A stretch of DNA of 32,771 nt from Cryobacterium tagatosivorans (GTDB taxonomy: Bacteria; Actinomycetota; Actinomycetes; Actinomycetales; Microbacteriaceae): NCBI RefSeq assembly GCF_004402215.1, contig NZ_SOEZ01000035.1:1-32771 (forward strand), in the 5' to 3' direction. The notes beneath the pieces are model-generated. The model did no database searches, was not told the origin of the DNA, and worked only from the letters and a program-made list of their open reading frames with translations. Shown here piece by piece: positions 23,848 through 31,156 of this stretch (position 1 is its first letter; each line of letters starts with the position of its first letter). Position numbers and translations under genes: made by a program.

Positions 23848-24027
23848 GCGTTCGAATCCTGACGTCGAATTGGTAAACGGTGGTACTTCTTTGATACCGC
23901 TGCCTAACATACACTTACGAATACATCTTGTATATCAGTTGTTTATTCGATCAGGTGAGATTGTGGTCACCATCCTTGGTTCTCCGGGAATGGTCGTGAA
24001 TAATCACAGGCAAAGGAAGGAACGTGG
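23848..24027. promoter_or_regulatory. Divergent promoter region with ATACA-TCT-TGTAT inverted repeat
   Basis: This 180-base AT-rich spacer separates livG (-) from the GntR gene (+) and must hold both promoters. ATACATCTTGTAT at 23921-23933 is an inverted repeat of 5-base arms with a 3-base centre. TTGTATATCA follows at once and contains a GT...-type half like FadR-group operators. It is the best candidate site for the adjacent regulator. The GntR ribosome site AAGGAAGG closes the region. Confidence 0.45.
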
Positions 24028-24663
24028 GTGCCAGCTCAACGGGACAGTGACATTGCTTACGCGACGCTGCAAGAGATGATCGTGGACTTACGTCTTCCGC
24101 CCGGCACCGTCGTCAATGAAAGCGCCCTTGCCAGCGAACTCGGGTTCGGTCGCGTGCCGGTGCGCGAGGCGCTCGCGAGGCTCGCGAAAGACCGGTTCGT
24201 CACGATCATGCCCCGGCGTGGCACGGCCGTGACCCCGCTGACGCTACCGGATGTTCTTGACATTTTTGAGGCACGCGAAGCCATCGAGTGCGGCGTCGCA
24301 TACATCGCAGCCGCGCGCGCGAGCGAGGAAGATCTCGCGGCACTGCGCACTCTTGTTGAGTCCGCCGATCGTGACCGCGAAAGCACCGACTACGAGCAGT
24401 TCCTTCTCGATGATCACGCCGTTCACGTCACGCTCGTGCACATGGTGAAGAATGCGCTGCTTCAGGACGCCGCCGACCGCTTGCTACTGCACAGCCTGCG
24501 GTTCTGGCGGATGCATTGGAAGAACCGGCCACCGTCAAAGGATGCGATGCTCTCGAACGCCGACTTGTTGAGTGCGCTCGAGAGCAGGGACCCGGTTCGT
24601 GCCGAGACCGCAATGCGCGATCATCTCAACACGTCACGCCAACTCGTGCAGATACTGTTCTAA
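24028..24663 (+). CDS. GntR-family regulator, FadR/FCD subgroup
   Basis: 211 residues, starting at GTG 24028 with AAGGAAGG upstream. The N-terminal winged helix reads LPPGTVVNESALASELGFGRVPVREALARLAKDRFV in pieces, with the GntR hallmark VPVREAL and the wing PRRGTAV. The C-terminal FCD domain starts DVLDIFEAREAIECG and has the metal/ligand residues in DDHAVHVTLVHMVKN and a late RDHLNTSR helix. FCD proteins respond to small organic acids or their CoA esters. It is divergent from livG and transcribed with the CitE and MaoC genes, so it probably controls both arms. A mesaconate- or methylaspartate-like inducer is a reasonable guess. Confidence 0.92.
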   Translation: MPAQRDSDIAYATLQEMIVDLRLPPGTVVNESALASELGFGRVPVREALARLAKDRFVTIMPRRGTAVTPLTLPDVLDIFEAREAIECGVAYIAAARASEEDLAALRTLVESADRDRESTDYEQFLLDDHAVHVTLVHMVKNALLQDAADRLLLHSLRFWRMHWKNRPPSKDAMLSNADLLSALESRDPVRAETAMRDHLNTSRQLVQILF

Positions 24664-24665
24664 CG

Positions 24666-25577
24666 ATGAATCCACCCGGCAACCGCCGAAACCTTCGGAG
24701 CTATCTCTATGTTCCGGGCGACGCGGGTCGGCGACTCGACCTGGCGGAAAGTCGGCGAGCGGACGCAGTCATTGCCGACCTTGAAGATTCAGTAGCGCTC
24801 GCACGAAAGTCGGACGCCCTGAAGGAGGTGCTCACCTGGCTGAACTCCGAGCAGGTTGCCCGGGACACCAGTGGCCGGGTGGCAGAGCGATGGGTCCGGG
24901 TGAATGCCGGTGACGCTGGACTCCACGAGTTGGACCAGATCGCACATGGTCTCCTGCGGGGAGTCGTGCTGCCGAAAATCACCTCGTCGGCCGACCTCGC
25001 CGCGGCCGACGAGGTGATCACCGAAGCAGAGCGGAGACAGGGCCTCGTCCCAGGCGCAATCGCAATCATGCCGCTCATAGAAACGGCTGAGGCAGTAGTC
25101 AACATCCTGCCGATCGCCCGCGCGCCGCGAGTGATCATGCTGCAGCTCGGGGAGGTCGACCTCGCCGCAGACCTGGGGATGGAGCCCGGTGTCAACGATG
25201 AGGGACTTGCGGCAATTCGGTCGAATGTTGTTGTCTCGTCTCGGGCGAGCGGCCTGGCAGCCCCGGTCGGCCCGGTCTCAACGGACTATTCAGACCTTCA
25301 ACTCTTCCGTGCCTCCACCGAGCACTTGCGTCGGCTGGGCTTCGTCGGTCGGGTGGCGGTACACCCCGCGCAACTACCCATCATTCATGAGACATTCGCA
25401 CCCTCGGCTGACGAGGTCGAGTCAGCCAGAGAGCTGATTCATGCAGCGAAGGTCTTCGCAGATGCTGGTCGCGGGGCATGGGTTGGGATCGACGGCAGGA
25501 TGGTCGACGAGGCGGTACTTCGTCAAGCGAGACGGGTTCTCGACCTGGCGGCAACGAGCGAGAGCGAGAGAAAATGA
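24666..25577 (+). CDS. CitE/HpcH-family lyase (probable methylmalyl-CoA or citramalyl-CoA lyase)
   Basis: 303 residues from ATG 24666, only two bases after the GntR stop and without its own ribosome site, so translation is probably coupled. TIM-barrel marks are RSYLYVPGD, ADAVIADLEDSVA, RWVRVNAG, GVVLPKI, IMPLIETAEAVV (metal-binding Glu), LQLGEVDLAADLGM (metal-binding Asp), and VAVHPAQLPIIHETFAPS. Family members split 3-hydroxy-3-carboxyacyl-CoA or malyl-CoA types. With a mesaconyl-CoA hydratase-type MaoC next to it, the expected reaction is beta-methylmalyl-CoA to glyoxylate plus propionyl-CoA, or citramalyl-CoA to pyruvate plus acetyl-CoA. Sequence alone does not decide between these. Confidence 0.88.
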   Translation: MNPPGNRRNLRSYLYVPGDAGRRLDLAESRRADAVIADLEDSVALARKSDALKEVLTWLNSEQVARDTSGRVAERWVRVNAGDAGLHELDQIAHGLLRGVVLPKITSSADLAAADEVITEAERRQGLVPGAIAIMPLIETAEAVVNILPIARAPRVIMLQLGEVDLAADLGMEPGVNDEGLAAIRSNVVVSSRASGLAAPVGPVSTDYSDLQLFRASTEHLRRLGFVGRVAVHPAQLPIIHETFAPSADEVESARELIHAAKVFADAGRGAWVGIDGRMVDEAVLRQARRVLDLAATSESERK

Positions 25578-26083
25578 CAAAGCTTCCGAGTTGGCACGGA
25601 CGTTTCTTCGAGGATTTTGCCGTCGGTGAGATATACCAGCACGCGCTCGGCCGAACGGTCACGCAGACGGACAATTCGTGGTTCACTCTGCTTACTCAAA
25701 ACACGGCTCCCCTGCACTTCGACCATCACTACGCTGCACAGACCGAATTCGGCAAGCCACTGATCAACTCGACCTTCACGCTCGCGCTGGTCACAGGGCA
25801 GTCCGTGAGCGATATCTCGCAGAATGTGATGGCGAACCTCGGATGGGACGAGGTCCGGTTGCCCAACCCGCTCTTCGAGGGCGACACGGTCTACTCCCGT
25901 TCCGAGGTGCTTGAGGTTCGTGAATCTGCGTCTCGACCCCACGTCGGAATCGTGACGGTTCGCACGACGGGCTACAACCAGGACGGAACGCCGGTAATCA
26001 GTTTCCGACGCACGGTCATGATCTACCGCAGGGGCCAAGGCCCCAGTATCCCGACGGTTCAGCTTCATCCACCGACCGGCTAA
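25574..26083 (+). CDS. MaoC-family hydratase, mesaconyl-CoA hydratase type
   Basis: 169 residues, starting in an ATGA overlap with the CitE gene. It is a hot-dog fold single-domain MaoC protein. Residues 31-60 read TDNSWFTLLTQNTAPLHFD, then YAAQTEFGKPLINSTFTLALV and SDISQNVMANLGWDEVRLPNP. This pattern (DN-WFTLLT-NT-P-HFD, NLGWDEVRLP) is that of mesaconyl-CoA/methylmalyl-CoA hydratases rather than general enoyl-CoA hydratases. In the canonical motif (D-x-N-P-x-H) the Asp position is N43 and the Asn position A45, while H48 is kept. It would add water to mesaconyl-CoA to make the substrate of the CitE-type lyase. It is the last gene of the GntR-CitE-MaoC unit. Confidence 0.88.
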   Translation: MTKLPSWHGRFFEDFAVGEIYQHALGRTVTQTDNSWFTLLTQNTAPLHFDHHYAAQTEFGKPLINSTFTLALVTGQSVSDISQNVMANLGWDEVRLPNPLFEGDTVYSRSEVLEVRESASRPHVGIVTVRTTGYNQDGTPVISFRRTVMIYRRGQGPSIPTVQLHPPTG

Positions 26084-26374
26084 GGCTGAGCGTCCATTTC
26101 CGACTTGGCGGTCTTGGGCGTGTGCTCATTCTCGCTACTCATGGCGATCCACTTGGCGACCATGTCGTGCCGGTGAGGGTGGCTGTGGGAACACGGAGAA
26201 GTCCCCTCTGGTGTCGCTGCGCGCCGGTTGTTTGCAGCCTTGCGGCCGTGCAGCCAGTCAGGACTTTCCGGGACGCACTTCGCACCGTCCCGCGCGTGGC
26301 ACTCGGCGTGGTTCCGCGGTGCCACCTATACTGCTCAAATTGATCAATTCATCGCCTAGTGAATCGGACGACAT
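26084..26374. other. Intergenic gap before the nitrilase gene
   Basis: About 290 bases. There is no clear terminator after the MaoC gene. An inverted repeat GTGGCAC (26296-26302) / GTGCCAC (26319-26325) lies just upstream of the promoter described separately. A short minus-strand frame ending MSSENEHTPKTAKSEMDAQP shares its stop region with the MaoC end and is not convincing as a gene. Confidence 0.4.
26327..26349 (+). promoter_or_regulatory. Promoter -10 and overlapping perfect palindrome
   Basis: TATACT at 26327-26332 fits a -10 box. AATTGATCAATT at 26338-26349 is a perfect 12-base palindrome where transcription would begin, 26 bases before the nitrilase GTG. This is a classic place for a repressor site, and the GntR gene at the end of the same unit is the candidate. 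No good -35 is seen. Confidence 0.55.
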
Positions 26375-27220
26375 GTGAAACTCCAGATTGCAGTGCTGCA
26401 GACGGCCGGCGTGCCCGGCGACGTCGAGAAGAATCTCGCCGAGTTGAGGGCGACGGCGCGCGCGGCGGTAGCGGATGGCGCCGACCTGCTCATCACCCCG
26501 GAGCTGTTCCTCACGGGCTACAATATCGGCCCGCTCGTCCACGAACTGGGGCGCACCGATCTGACGGCCGCCGCTGCGGAGGTCGCTCGCGACGAGCGGA
26601 TCGCCCTCATCGTCGGCCTGCCGCTGTTCGAAGACGGGCACCACTACAACGTCGCCGTGTTCATCGACGAAACCGGCGAGGTCAAGAACACCTATCGAAA
26701 GACCCACCTGTTCGGCGAACTCGACCACACCTATTTCACCGCGGGAAACGATCTCGTCTCGATGGTGGAGTTCCGCGGAGTGCGCATCGCGACTCTCATT
26801 TGTTACGACGTCGAGTTCCCTGAACCCGTGCGCGCCGCCGCCGCCGCCGGCGCCCACCTGATCGCGGTGCCAACGGCGCAGATGGCACCGTTCGAGTTCA
26901 TCGCCGAGCAGGTCGTGCGCGCTCGCGCCTGGGAGAACCAGGTCTACGTCGCCTACGCCAACCATGACGGGCACGAGCTCACCCTCTCCTACGTCGGACG
27001 TAGCCGCATCGTCGATCCGTTCGCGCAGGTGCTCGACTCGGTCGAGCACGGCACACGCACGCTCACCGCGACGATCGACACCGAGATCGTGGATGAAGCG
27101 CGACGCGCCAACCCCTACCTCGACGACCGTCGTTCAGACCTCTACGAGACGCCCCAAGTTTCCCCAGCACCGGCATCCGCCGTCGATCGTGACTCCACCC
27201 AACAGATAAGGACAGCATGA
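26375..27220 (+). CDS. Carbon-nitrogen hydrolase (nitrilase-superfamily amidase)
   Basis: 281 residues, start GTG 26375. The Glu-Lys-Cys triad is visible: E43 (LLITPELFLTGYN), K109 (NTYRKTHLFGELD) and C143 (ATLICYDVEFPE). The motif LICYDVEFPE is that of aliphatic amidases such as 5-aminopentanamidase/omega-amidase-like enzymes rather than true nitrilases. A 30-residue Ser/Pro/Asp tail follows the core. The stop overlaps the permease start (ATGA), so a carrier and an amidase are made together. The substrate is probably an amino-acid amide or amine-derived amide taken up by the permease; exact specificity is unknown. Confidence 0.88.
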   Translation: MKLQIAVLQTAGVPGDVEKNLAELRATARAAVADGADLLITPELFLTGYNIGPLVHELGRTDLTAAAAEVARDERIALIVGLPLFEDGHHYNVAVFIDETGEVKNTYRKTHLFGELDHTYFTAGNDLVSMVEFRGVRIATLICYDVEFPEPVRAAAAAGAHLIAVPTAQMAPFEFIAEQVVRARAWENQVYVAYANHDGHELTLSYVGRSRIVDPFAQVLDSVEHGTRTLTATIDTEIVDEARRANPYLDDRRSDLYETPQVSPAPASAVDRDSTQQIRTA

Positions 27221-28692
27221 CTACTCACGTTCCCACCAAGGCCCGAGCGACTCCGACGGGCCAACTCTCCGGCAGGTTGGGTACCGGCGGAATCGTCTTC
27301 ATGGTGATCGCCGCCGCGGCACCGCTCACCGTGCTCGCAGGCAACGTGCCTCTCGCGGTCGGCATCGGACCTGGCGTCGGCGCTCCCGTGGGGTTCCTGA
27401 TCGCCTCCCTCGTCCTGCTCCTATTCGCCGTCGGATTCGTCACGATGACTCCCCACGTGAAGGAAGCCGGGGCGTTCTTCGCCTATGTGACTCTCGGCCT
27501 CGGCAAACGGACCGGGATGGGGATCGCCCTCGTGGCGCTCGTTGCCTACACGGCCATCCAGGTCGGCGTCTACGGATTCCTGGGCTGGGCGGCGAACGAC
27601 CTCGTGACCTTCTACGGAGGACCAGAGCTGCCGTGGTGGCTGTACGCGCTTCTCACGATCGCGATCGTCGCGGCGCTCGGCTATCGCCACATCGAACTGA
27701 GCGCGACGGTGCTCGGAATCGCACTTGTGCTCGAGATCGCGGTTGTCGTCGTGATGGACGCCGCGATCTTCATCAGCGGAGGAGCGGAGGGCATCTCCCT
27801 GACCTCGTTCACCCCCGAGGCCGTGTTCTCCGGTCCGCTCGGTGTCGCCGTGCTGTTCGCTCTCACCGGGTTCATCGGGTTCGAGGCGACCGCGGTCTTC
27901 CGTGACGAAGCTCGTGACCCGGAGCGCACCATTCCCCGAGCCACCTACCTCGCGGTGCTCATCATCGGCATCTTCTACACAATCTCCGCTTGGGCAATGA
28001 TCCTGGCCGACGGGCCGAGCAACGCGGTCGACGTCGCAAAGCGCACGCTCGCCGGGGAAGGCAACATGCTGCTCGACACGGCCCAGCTGTACATCGGCGG
28101 GACCCTGCGCGACATCATGCAGGTGCTGCTCATCACGAGCCTGTTCGCGTGCGTGCTGTCGTTCCACAACGTCATCGCGCGCTACCAGTTCGTGCTCGCA
28201 CGGAAGAGCCTCCTGCCGGCGGGCCTCGGGCGGGTGCACCCCCAGCAGCACTCTCCGGCGGTCTCGTCGATCACGCAGTCGATCACGGCTCTCGTGCTCG
28301 TCACGGTGTTCGCCATCGTCGGGCTTGACCCCCTCGTCGGCGTCTTCGGTTCGATGGCAGGCGTCGCGACGGTCGGCATGGTCATCCTCATGCTGACCAC
28401 CTCGATCGCGGTCGTCGTGTTCTTCGCGCGCCACCGCGACCTGGCTCCTGGCCGGCTGTGGACGACGCGCATCATTCCGGTGGTCGCTGTTCTTGCGCTC
28501 ACAGTCAGCATGTGGCTCGTCCTCTCGAACTTCACCCTCGTGACGGGCTCCAGCGTGGCGGTCAGCGTGATCCTCGGGCTCATCCCTGTCGCGGCGCTGG
28601 TTGCCGGCGCCATCATCGGCCAGCGACGGGGAAGGAACGACGCCGAAGTCGATTCGGAAGCCACCTCGACCATCGCTACCAAGGGGATCTGA
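27217..28692 (+). CDS. APC-family amino acid/amine permease
   Basis: 491 residues with about 12 hydrophobic helices. APC marks are LGTGGIVFMVIAAAAPLTVLAGNVP (first helix with the broken substrate-binding turn), GPGVGAPVGFL, KEAGAFFAYVTLGLG, FIGFEATAVFRDEARDPERTIPRATY (helix 6 and the conserved loop), and SFHNVIARYQFVLARKSLLP. The C-terminal tail is polar. It is a proton- or antiport-driven carrier for an amino acid or amine in the cytoplasmic membrane. It is co-translated with the amidase and followed by a GntR gene 46 bases on. Confidence 0.92.
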   Translation: MTTHVPTKARATPTGQLSGRLGTGGIVFMVIAAAAPLTVLAGNVPLAVGIGPGVGAPVGFLIASLVLLLFAVGFVTMTPHVKEAGAFFAYVTLGLGKRTGMGIALVALVAYTAIQVGVYGFLGWAANDLVTFYGGPELPWWLYALLTIAIVAALGYRHIELSATVLGIALVLEIAVVVVMDAAIFISGGAEGISLTSFTPEAVFSGPLGVAVLFALTGFIGFEATAVFRDEARDPERTIPRATYLAVLIIGIFYTISAWAMILADGPSNAVDVAKRTLAGEGNMLLDTAQLYIGGTLRDIMQVLLITSLFACVLSFHNVIARYQFVLARKSLLPAGLGRVHPQQHSPAVSSITQSITALVLVTVFAIVGLDPLVGVFGSMAGVATVGMVILMLTTSIAVVVFFARHRDLAPGRLWTTRIIPVVAVLALTVSMWLVLSNFTLVTGSSVAVSVILGLIPVAALVAGAIIGQRRGRNDAEVDSEATSTIATKGI

Positions 28693-28738
28693 GCCTTGAT
28701 ACGCTGAGGGCGTGAGCGCAGCCAAAGGAGTACCTTCT

Positions 28739-29461
28739 ATGCTGCCTCCCGCCCTCAGCGCCGGTGCCGTCGGGACGATCCGGCGAACGAGCGCCGTCGA
28801 CACGGTCCGTGCCCGCATCTCGCTCGCCGCGGACCTCGGCCTCCTCTCGCCGGGTGAGCGCCTTCCCACCGCCTCCGACATGGCGGCGGGACTCGAGGTG
28901 AGCGAGATCACGGTGCGCCGAGCCCTCACCGAGCTGCAGCGCGCGGGAGTCGTCGAGCGCAGTCGAGGGCGGGGCGGGGGAACCTACCTCGCGAAGAACC
29001 CGACGCGAGACGCGGTGCCGCAAACCGCCGCCTACCGCGCCGACGCCGACCGGGTGCGACAGCTCATTGACGAGAGGAGCGTGCTCGAGGCCGGTCTCGC
29101 GCACCTTGCGTGCGAGCACCGCACCGAGGCCGACCTCGCCGCGATGGATGCCGCCATCGGCGAGATGGCGGCAGCCGAGTCCTGGGCCAGCTTTCGCCGC
29201 GGCGACGAGGCCTTCCACCTTCGCGTGGCGTCCGCCGCAGGCCTGTCGAACGTACTTCCGCTTTATCGGCGCACACTCGCGGACCTCCACTCCTACTTCC
29301 TGCCTTATCCGATCGCCTACCTGCACGAGAGCAACGAGGAGCACCGTGTCATCCGCGATGCGATCGCCGCCCGCGACAGGGTCGCGGCCGCGGATGCCGT
29401 GATGATGCACGTGGCCGACCTGCATCACAGCATGTACATCGGGCTTAACGGACCCGAGTAG
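28739..29461 (+). CDS. GntR-family regulator, FCD subgroup, of the amidase-permease unit
   Basis: 240 residues from ATG 28739, preceded by AAGGAG at 8 bases; a GTG at 28712 is in frame but has no such site. The winged helix (about 20-85) has LSPGERLPTASDMAAGLEVSEITVRRALTELQRAGVVERSRGRGGGTYL in pieces: the usual GERLPT, VSEITVRRAL and GGGTYL marks. The FCD part has LIDERSVLEAGLAHLAC, GDEAFHLRVASAAGLSNV and HRVIRDAIAARD followed by MMHVADLHHSM, which supplies metal-site histidines. Its likely target is the palindrome at the amidase promoter. A GC hairpin follows the stop. Confidence 0.88.
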   Translation: MLPPALSAGAVGTIRRTSAVDTVRARISLAADLGLLSPGERLPTASDMAAGLEVSEITVRRALTELQRAGVVERSRGRGGGTYLAKNPTRDAVPQTAAYRADADRVRQLIDERSVLEAGLAHLACEHRTEADLAAMDAAIGEMAAAESWASFRRGDEAFHLRVASAAGLSNVLPLYRRTLADLHSYFLPYPIAYLHESNEEHRVIRDAIAARDRVAAADAVMMHVADLHHSMYIGLNGPE

Positions 29462-29502
29462 TGGGGCCTGCGCCCGCGGGCTCGAACACGGTCATCGGCG
29501 CT

Positions 29503-29519
29503 GCTCGCCGGGGGCGAGC
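29503..29519. terminator. Hairpin between convergent genes
   Basis: GCTCGCC (29503-29509) pairs with GGCGAGC (29513-29519) around a 3-base loop, between the GntR stop and the convergent hydrolase stop. A partly T-rich run (TCTCTCTGTTT) follows on the plus strand after 10 bases. It is a plausible shared terminator. Confidence 0.5.
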
Positions 29520-29545
29520 TCATCGGTGTCTCTCTGTTTGAGTCG

Positions 29546-30445
29546 CTACGACAAATCGTGGCGCGCGAGGAACTCGGCAATAATCGGGATGGTCAATTCG
29601 GGCTTTTCGAGATGTGGAGTGTGGCTTGTGCCCGGAATCTTTCGGTACTCGACATCGGGGATGAGTTCACGACTGGCGCGCACCACTTCATCAGTTGCCT
29701 CATCGAATTCACCATGCAGGACCAAGGTCGGCACCGAGATTCTGGACAGCTGGTCATCCATGTCCCACGAACTGAGCGAACCGGTCACATTGAACTCACT
29801 GGCACCGATCATCGTGCCGTACACCGTCGGAAACTGCACGGCCAGATCGTAGGTTCTCTGCATGCCCTCTGGCCAGGGATCGAGCCGGCAAAGGTGCCGA
29901 CGGTAGAAGGCCAGCGTGGCTTCAGCGTATTCCGGAGTGTCGGTGGCTCCCGCTGCCTCACACGCGTCAAGAACCTGTCGGACACCGTCTGGAAGGCCAT
30001 CGCGCAGCTTGCCGAGCTCGGCCGCCCAGGTGGACATCGACGAAGGCGAATCGGCAAGGATGAGCGACGCGAGTTCTTTGGGACGCCGCACGGCGTACTC
30101 GATTCCAAGCATCCCGCCCCACGATTGGCCGAGGAAGTGCATCCCTGCGCCAAAACTCAGGTGCTTGATCACTTCATCGAGCTCGGCAAGGAAGAGAGCT
30201 GGCGTCCAGAATCCAGTGTCGCCCCCATACTCGGGGAGGTGAGTCGAGTTGCCATTGCCCAGCTGGTCATAGAAAACCACCTGACGGCCGCTTGAGGCGA
30301 GCGTCTGGAGGGGAAGCAGATAGTCGTGCGTCATCCCCGGCCCACCGTGGGCAATCAGCAAAGGAAGCCGGCCAGCGGCGCCCTCTCCAAAAGAGGCGAA
30401 CCAGGTCTTGTACCCGGCCCACTCGACGAAACCCTGACGAATCAT
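29546..30445 (-). CDS. Proline iminopeptidase-family alpha/beta hydrolase (S33)
   Basis: 299 residues from ATG 30445, with GGAG upstream; the frame is open further but that part is not protein-like. Marks are HGGPGMTHDYLLPL (oxyanion region, 33-37), YDQLGNGNS, GQSWGG with nucleophile Ser108, LHGEFDEATDE (acid Asp) and PGTSHTPHLEKPE (catalytic His). This is the proline-specific aminopeptidase pattern; members also cleave amino-acid amides and esters. It is a single gene, convergent with the GntR gene. It may clip N-terminal residues or small amides to feed the block's amino-acid routes. No partner operon is visible. Confidence 0.9.
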   Translation of the reverse strand: MIRQGFVEWAGYKTWFASFGEGAAGRLPLLIAHGGPGMTHDYLLPLQTLASSGRQVVFYDQLGNGNSTHLPEYGGDTGFWTPALFLAELDEVIKHLSFGAGMHFLGQSWGGMLGIEYAVRRPKELASLILADSPSSMSTWAAELGKLRDGLPDGVRQVLDACEAAGATDTPEYAEATLAFYRRHLCRLDPWPEGMQRTYDLAVQFPTVYGTMIGASEFNVTGSLSSWDMDDQLSRISVPTLVLHGEFDEATDEVVRASRELIPDVEYRKIPGTSHTPHLEKPELTIPIIAEFLARHDLS

Positions 30446-30633
30446 AAACTCACTCCAAGCGAAGCCGGAATGAAGTCCCTGCCTGCTGCCGTCCCGGGAT
30501 CTTTTCCAGCCTGCTCTACGTGGCGTCCCATTAGAGCAGCGCACCTTGCGCCATCGCGTGCGGAGAGAGCAAAGCACATTTCTTCATACTAACGAGCGAG
30601 TTGCCCGGGTGACGACGACGGACGAGGAACACA
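30446..30633. other. Gap between hydrolase and TM2 remnant
   Basis: About 190 bases. It should hold the hydrolase promoter on the minus strand, but no clear boxes are seen. No gene is supported. Confidence 0.4.
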
Positions 30634-30819
30634 ATCCTCTATGACGGGGCAGCTGGGAAGCTCGGCAACTTCGCGGTGATCGAGGAGACCGGGGAGGACT
30701 TCAACTTCGGTCTGCTCATCAACGAGATCGGCGACTATTCGGGCACGGTCCCGCTCAGCGCCTGCCCTTCGGTGATCGTGGTCAACGCCGACGGCGAGTG
30801 GACGCTCAAGGCCGAATAG
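30634..30819 (+). pseudogene. Remnant of TM2-protein C-terminal domain
   Basis: A 61-codon frame plus stop reads from ILYDGAAGKLGNFAV to VNADGEWTLKAE, matching the last domain of the protein at 4183-5253. A 21-base in-frame deletion removes the residues between GKL and NFAV. A stop codon (30610) lies just upstream in frame, and there is no start. The TM2 membrane part and first outer domain are missing. Because the reading frame is otherwise intact, decay is probably slow or the loss fairly recent. Confidence 0.9.
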
Positions 30820-30909
30820 CGACCCAGCGTTAACAAGAAATCGCTCGTGAGTATCCTCAGGAGCAATTTCTTTTCTCATCTATCTGTCGGCTGTTTACGA
30901 AACCCAGCA
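30635..30909. repeat. Direct repeat copy 2: TM2 gene end, terminator and trailing sequence
   Basis: It matches 5048-5342 in the same direction, through the stop codon, the hairpin and the non-coding tail as far as CCCAGCA. Similarity ends near 30909, possibly continuing weakly (GGCGACGTCTC here against GGCGAGGTGTCTC after copy 1). It marks the right edge of the catabolic block. Confidence 0.85.
30835..30877 (+). terminator. Decayed copy of the TM2 terminator
   Basis: AAGAAATCGCTCGTGAG and CTCAGGAGCAATTTCTT can still pair with two mismatches around a TATC loop, followed by TTCTC. The first copy at 5268 pairs perfectly in its core. Confidence 0.6.
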
Positions 30910-31156
30910 CGGCGACGTCTCGTGCTCAACGCTCAGCGGATCCCCGACCGTACTTGCGAGTTTCTAAGATTGCCCCGGATGAAGCAGCGACACTGGCACG
31001 GGTCTCTAGCCGATCTGAGCGGGTTATGAAAGCAGGATCGAAACCCGACAGGCCGCGTCGGCGCCAGCAGCATTCCGACGCAGCGCCTCTACAGACAGGC
31101 AAGTCGCCAGCGGCGCGATAGTCTCGCCATCCAACGAATAATTAGGGAAGCGCCGC
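30910..31156. other. Spacer before the GIY-YIG gene
   Basis: About 250 bases with no supported gene. The AGGGAAG ribosome site of the next gene lies near its end. I see no clear promoter. Confidence 0.4.

Noticed and set aside
26080..26211. Short minus-strand peptide ending MSSENEHTPKTAKSEMDAQP
   Set aside because: No good ribosome site and no recognisable family; kept only as a note in the gap entry.
26258..27049. 263-codon minus-strand frame opposite the nitrilase gene
   Set aside because: No family pattern, while the plus strand has the full Glu-Lys-Cys triad.
27421..28929. 502-codon minus-strand frame opposite the permease
   Set aside because: Its composition (Asp/His/Arg-rich, no domain) is typical of the antisense of a membrane protein gene; the permease on the plus strand is clear.
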